NCBI GenBank assembly: GCA_019246495.1
Contig: JAFAQI010000496.1
Location: forward strand, 1 to 5,941
DNA length: 5,941 bases
Origin: Frankiales bacterium
Lineage (GTDB): Bacteria > Actinomycetota > Actinomycetes > JAFAQI01
Direction: 5' to 3'
Numbering within the stretch: position 1 is the stretch's first letter; each line of letters begins with the position of its first letter. The position numbers and the translations under genes were made by a program. This document shows, one piece after another, positions 5,255 to 5,941 of this stretch. The notes beneath the pieces are model-generated. The model made no database searches and was not told the origin of the DNA. It was given only the letters and a program-made list of their open reading frames with translations.

Positions 5255-5845
5255 ATGACCTACCGTCGGCACGTGTCGTCGGGACCACCGCCGCTCACCG
5301 TCCTGCGCGACGGTGATCTCGTGTTGCGCGCGTTCGAGCCGGCCGACGTTGCCGACCTGCGGTTGGCCTTCGCGGATCCCGACATCCTCCGGTGGAACGC
5401 CGGACCGCCGGACGAGGCGGGGATCACCGAGTGGCTGAAGTCCCGCAACGACTGGTCGCCCGGCGACCATGCGTCCTGGGCGGTCGCCGATCCCGCCGGC
5501 CGGCTGCTCGGGTCGGTGTCGCTGCACCACGTCGACCGCGACCAGCTCGACGGCGAGATCGGTTACTGGACCGCGCCATGGGCGCGGGGCCGTGGCGTCG
5601 CGGGCCGAGCGGTTCGCGTGGCGACCGAGTTTGCGTTCGACGGACTTGGCCTGCGCCGGACCTACCTCTTCCACGCGATCGAGAACGTCGCGTCGTGCGC
5701 CGTCGCCCGCCGCGCGGGTTTCCGCCTGGAAGGGACGCTTCGGGAGTCACACCGTTACGCCGACGGCTGCTACCACGACGAGCACCTGCACGGTCGCCTG
5801 GCGACCGACCGAATCGATCAGACGGGCGACGTCGGCAGCGAGTAG
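5255..5845 (+). CDS. GNAT-family N-acetyltransferase, RimJ/RimL type
   Basis: This 196-residue cytoplasmic enzyme is predicted to transfer an acetyl group from acetyl-CoA to an amine, such as a protein N-terminus, an amino-sugar or a small molecule; the substrate is unknown. The fold is visible in order. It opens with strand 1 (LVLRAFEPADVADL, 22-35). Strands WAVADPAGRLLGSVSLHHV (75-93) and GEIGYWTAPWARGRGVA (100-116) follow, the latter carrying the acetyl-CoA pyrophosphate loop RGRGVA. Next is the helix with N144 and S147 (ENVASCAVARRAGF), and then the RimJ-like tail FRLEGTLRES. ATG 5255 is given as the start, with a partial ribosome-binding site GCAGG (5242-5246) 8 nt upstream. GTG 5273 is a real alternative, since it has a TANNNT hexamer at leaderless distance and the first six residues are not family-like. 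The 3' end overlaps the convergent gene at the right edge. Confidence 0.92.
   Translation: MTYRRHVSSGPPPLTVLRDGDLVLRAFEPADVADLRLAFADPDILRWNAGPPDEAGITEWLKSRNDWSPGDHASWAVADPAGRLLGSVSLHHVDRDQLDGEIGYWTAPWARGRGVAGRAVRVATEFAFDGLGLRRTYLFHAIENVASCAVARRAGFRLEGTLRESHRYADGCYHDEHLHGRLATDRIDQTGDVGSE
5261..5266 (+). promoter_or_regulatory. Possible leaderless -10 for the acetyltransferase gene
   Basis: TACCGT fits TANNNT and is followed after 6 nt by the in-frame GTG at 5273. If used, the mRNA would be leaderless and the protein 190 residues long, starting MSSGPPPLTVLRDG. The gap between the two divergent start codons is otherwise only 25 bp, too little for two ordinary promoters. No -35 is evident, so this is a weak candidate. 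Confidence 0.3.
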
Positions 5846-5941
5846 ATCTGGTGACCCTGCCGCGTGTCGATCGAGATGCGGGTGAACAGGTCGCCGTACT
5901 TCTTGCTGTGCCGCACCCGGAAGAGCGTGAACGCCGCGTGC
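5818..5941 (-). CDS. C-terminal end of an unidentified protein (gene runs off the right edge)
   Basis: On the minus strand an open frame enters at the right edge and gives 40 codons before a TGA at 5820-5818. It ends HAAFTLFRVRHSKKYGDLF followed by TRISIDTRQGHQIYSLPTSPV. The composition is balanced, with aromatic, charged and beta-branched residues, unlike the Arg/Ala/Pro-rich shadow translations typical of this DNA, so it looks like real coding sequence. I do not recognise the family. The alternating pattern (FTRISIDTRQGHQIYSL) suggests beta strands at the C-terminus. The gene is convergent with the acetyltransferase gene and overlaps it by 28 bp. Confidence 0.65.
   Translation of the reverse strand, partial: HAAFTLFRVRHSKKYGDLFTRISIDTRQGHQIYSLPTSPV

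Noticed and set aside
4378..5316. Long plus-strand open frame antisense to the alcohol dehydrogenase
   Set aside because: His/Arg/Asp-rich shadow translation; the dehydrogenase on the minus strand is unambiguous.
5865..5870. TGTCGA near the right edge as another ECF42 promoter
   Set aside because: No matching -10 element at the right spacing, and it lies inside the C-terminal codons of the minus-strand gene.

Overview
The window is very GC-rich (about 70% by eye) with strong G/C preference at third codon positions. It carries an Mtb12-like secreted lipoprotein, an ECF42-type sigma factor and promoters that look leaderless. Together these point to a chromosomal segment of an actinobacterium. 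I see no insertion sequences, tRNA or rRNA genes, CRISPR arrays or phage genes.

Layout from left to right. (1) The start of a lipoprotein gene on the minus strand runs off the left edge (1-263). (2) A 147-bp divergent intergenic region holds a sigma70-like promoter facing right and a leaderless-type -10 facing left. (3) A complete NAD(P)-dependent aldehyde dehydrogenase gene follows (411-1862). (4) A short gap holds a hairpin and then a sequence matching the promoter motif described for ECF42 sigma factors, TGTCGA-N17-CGTC. (5) A likely three-gene operon comes next: a small DGPF/YCII-family protein, an ECF42-type sigma factor with a long C-terminal extension, and an unrecognised membrane-anchored protein with four cysteines. 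(6) A zinc alcohol dehydrogenase gene lies convergent to that operon on the minus strand and overlaps its last gene by 32 bp. (7) A RimJ/RimL-like GNAT acetyltransferase gene is divergent from the alcohol dehydrogenase. (8) The last 40 codons of an unidentified minus-strand gene overlap the acetyltransferase gene tail to tail by 28 bp.

The best-supported system is the sigma factor module. The sigma factor probably recognises the promoter in front of the DGPF gene and so drives its own operon. The DGPF stop and the sigma start overlap (CTGA), and the sigma gene appears to begin at a rare CTG codon embedded in inverted repeats, which suggests translational coupling or control. The third gene is the most novel part: it has no recognised family, yet it sits 28 bp downstream of the sigma gene with a good ribosome-binding site. 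The flanking aldehyde and alcohol dehydrogenases could act in sequence on an alcohol, but they are not co-transcribed and their substrates cannot be read from the sequence.
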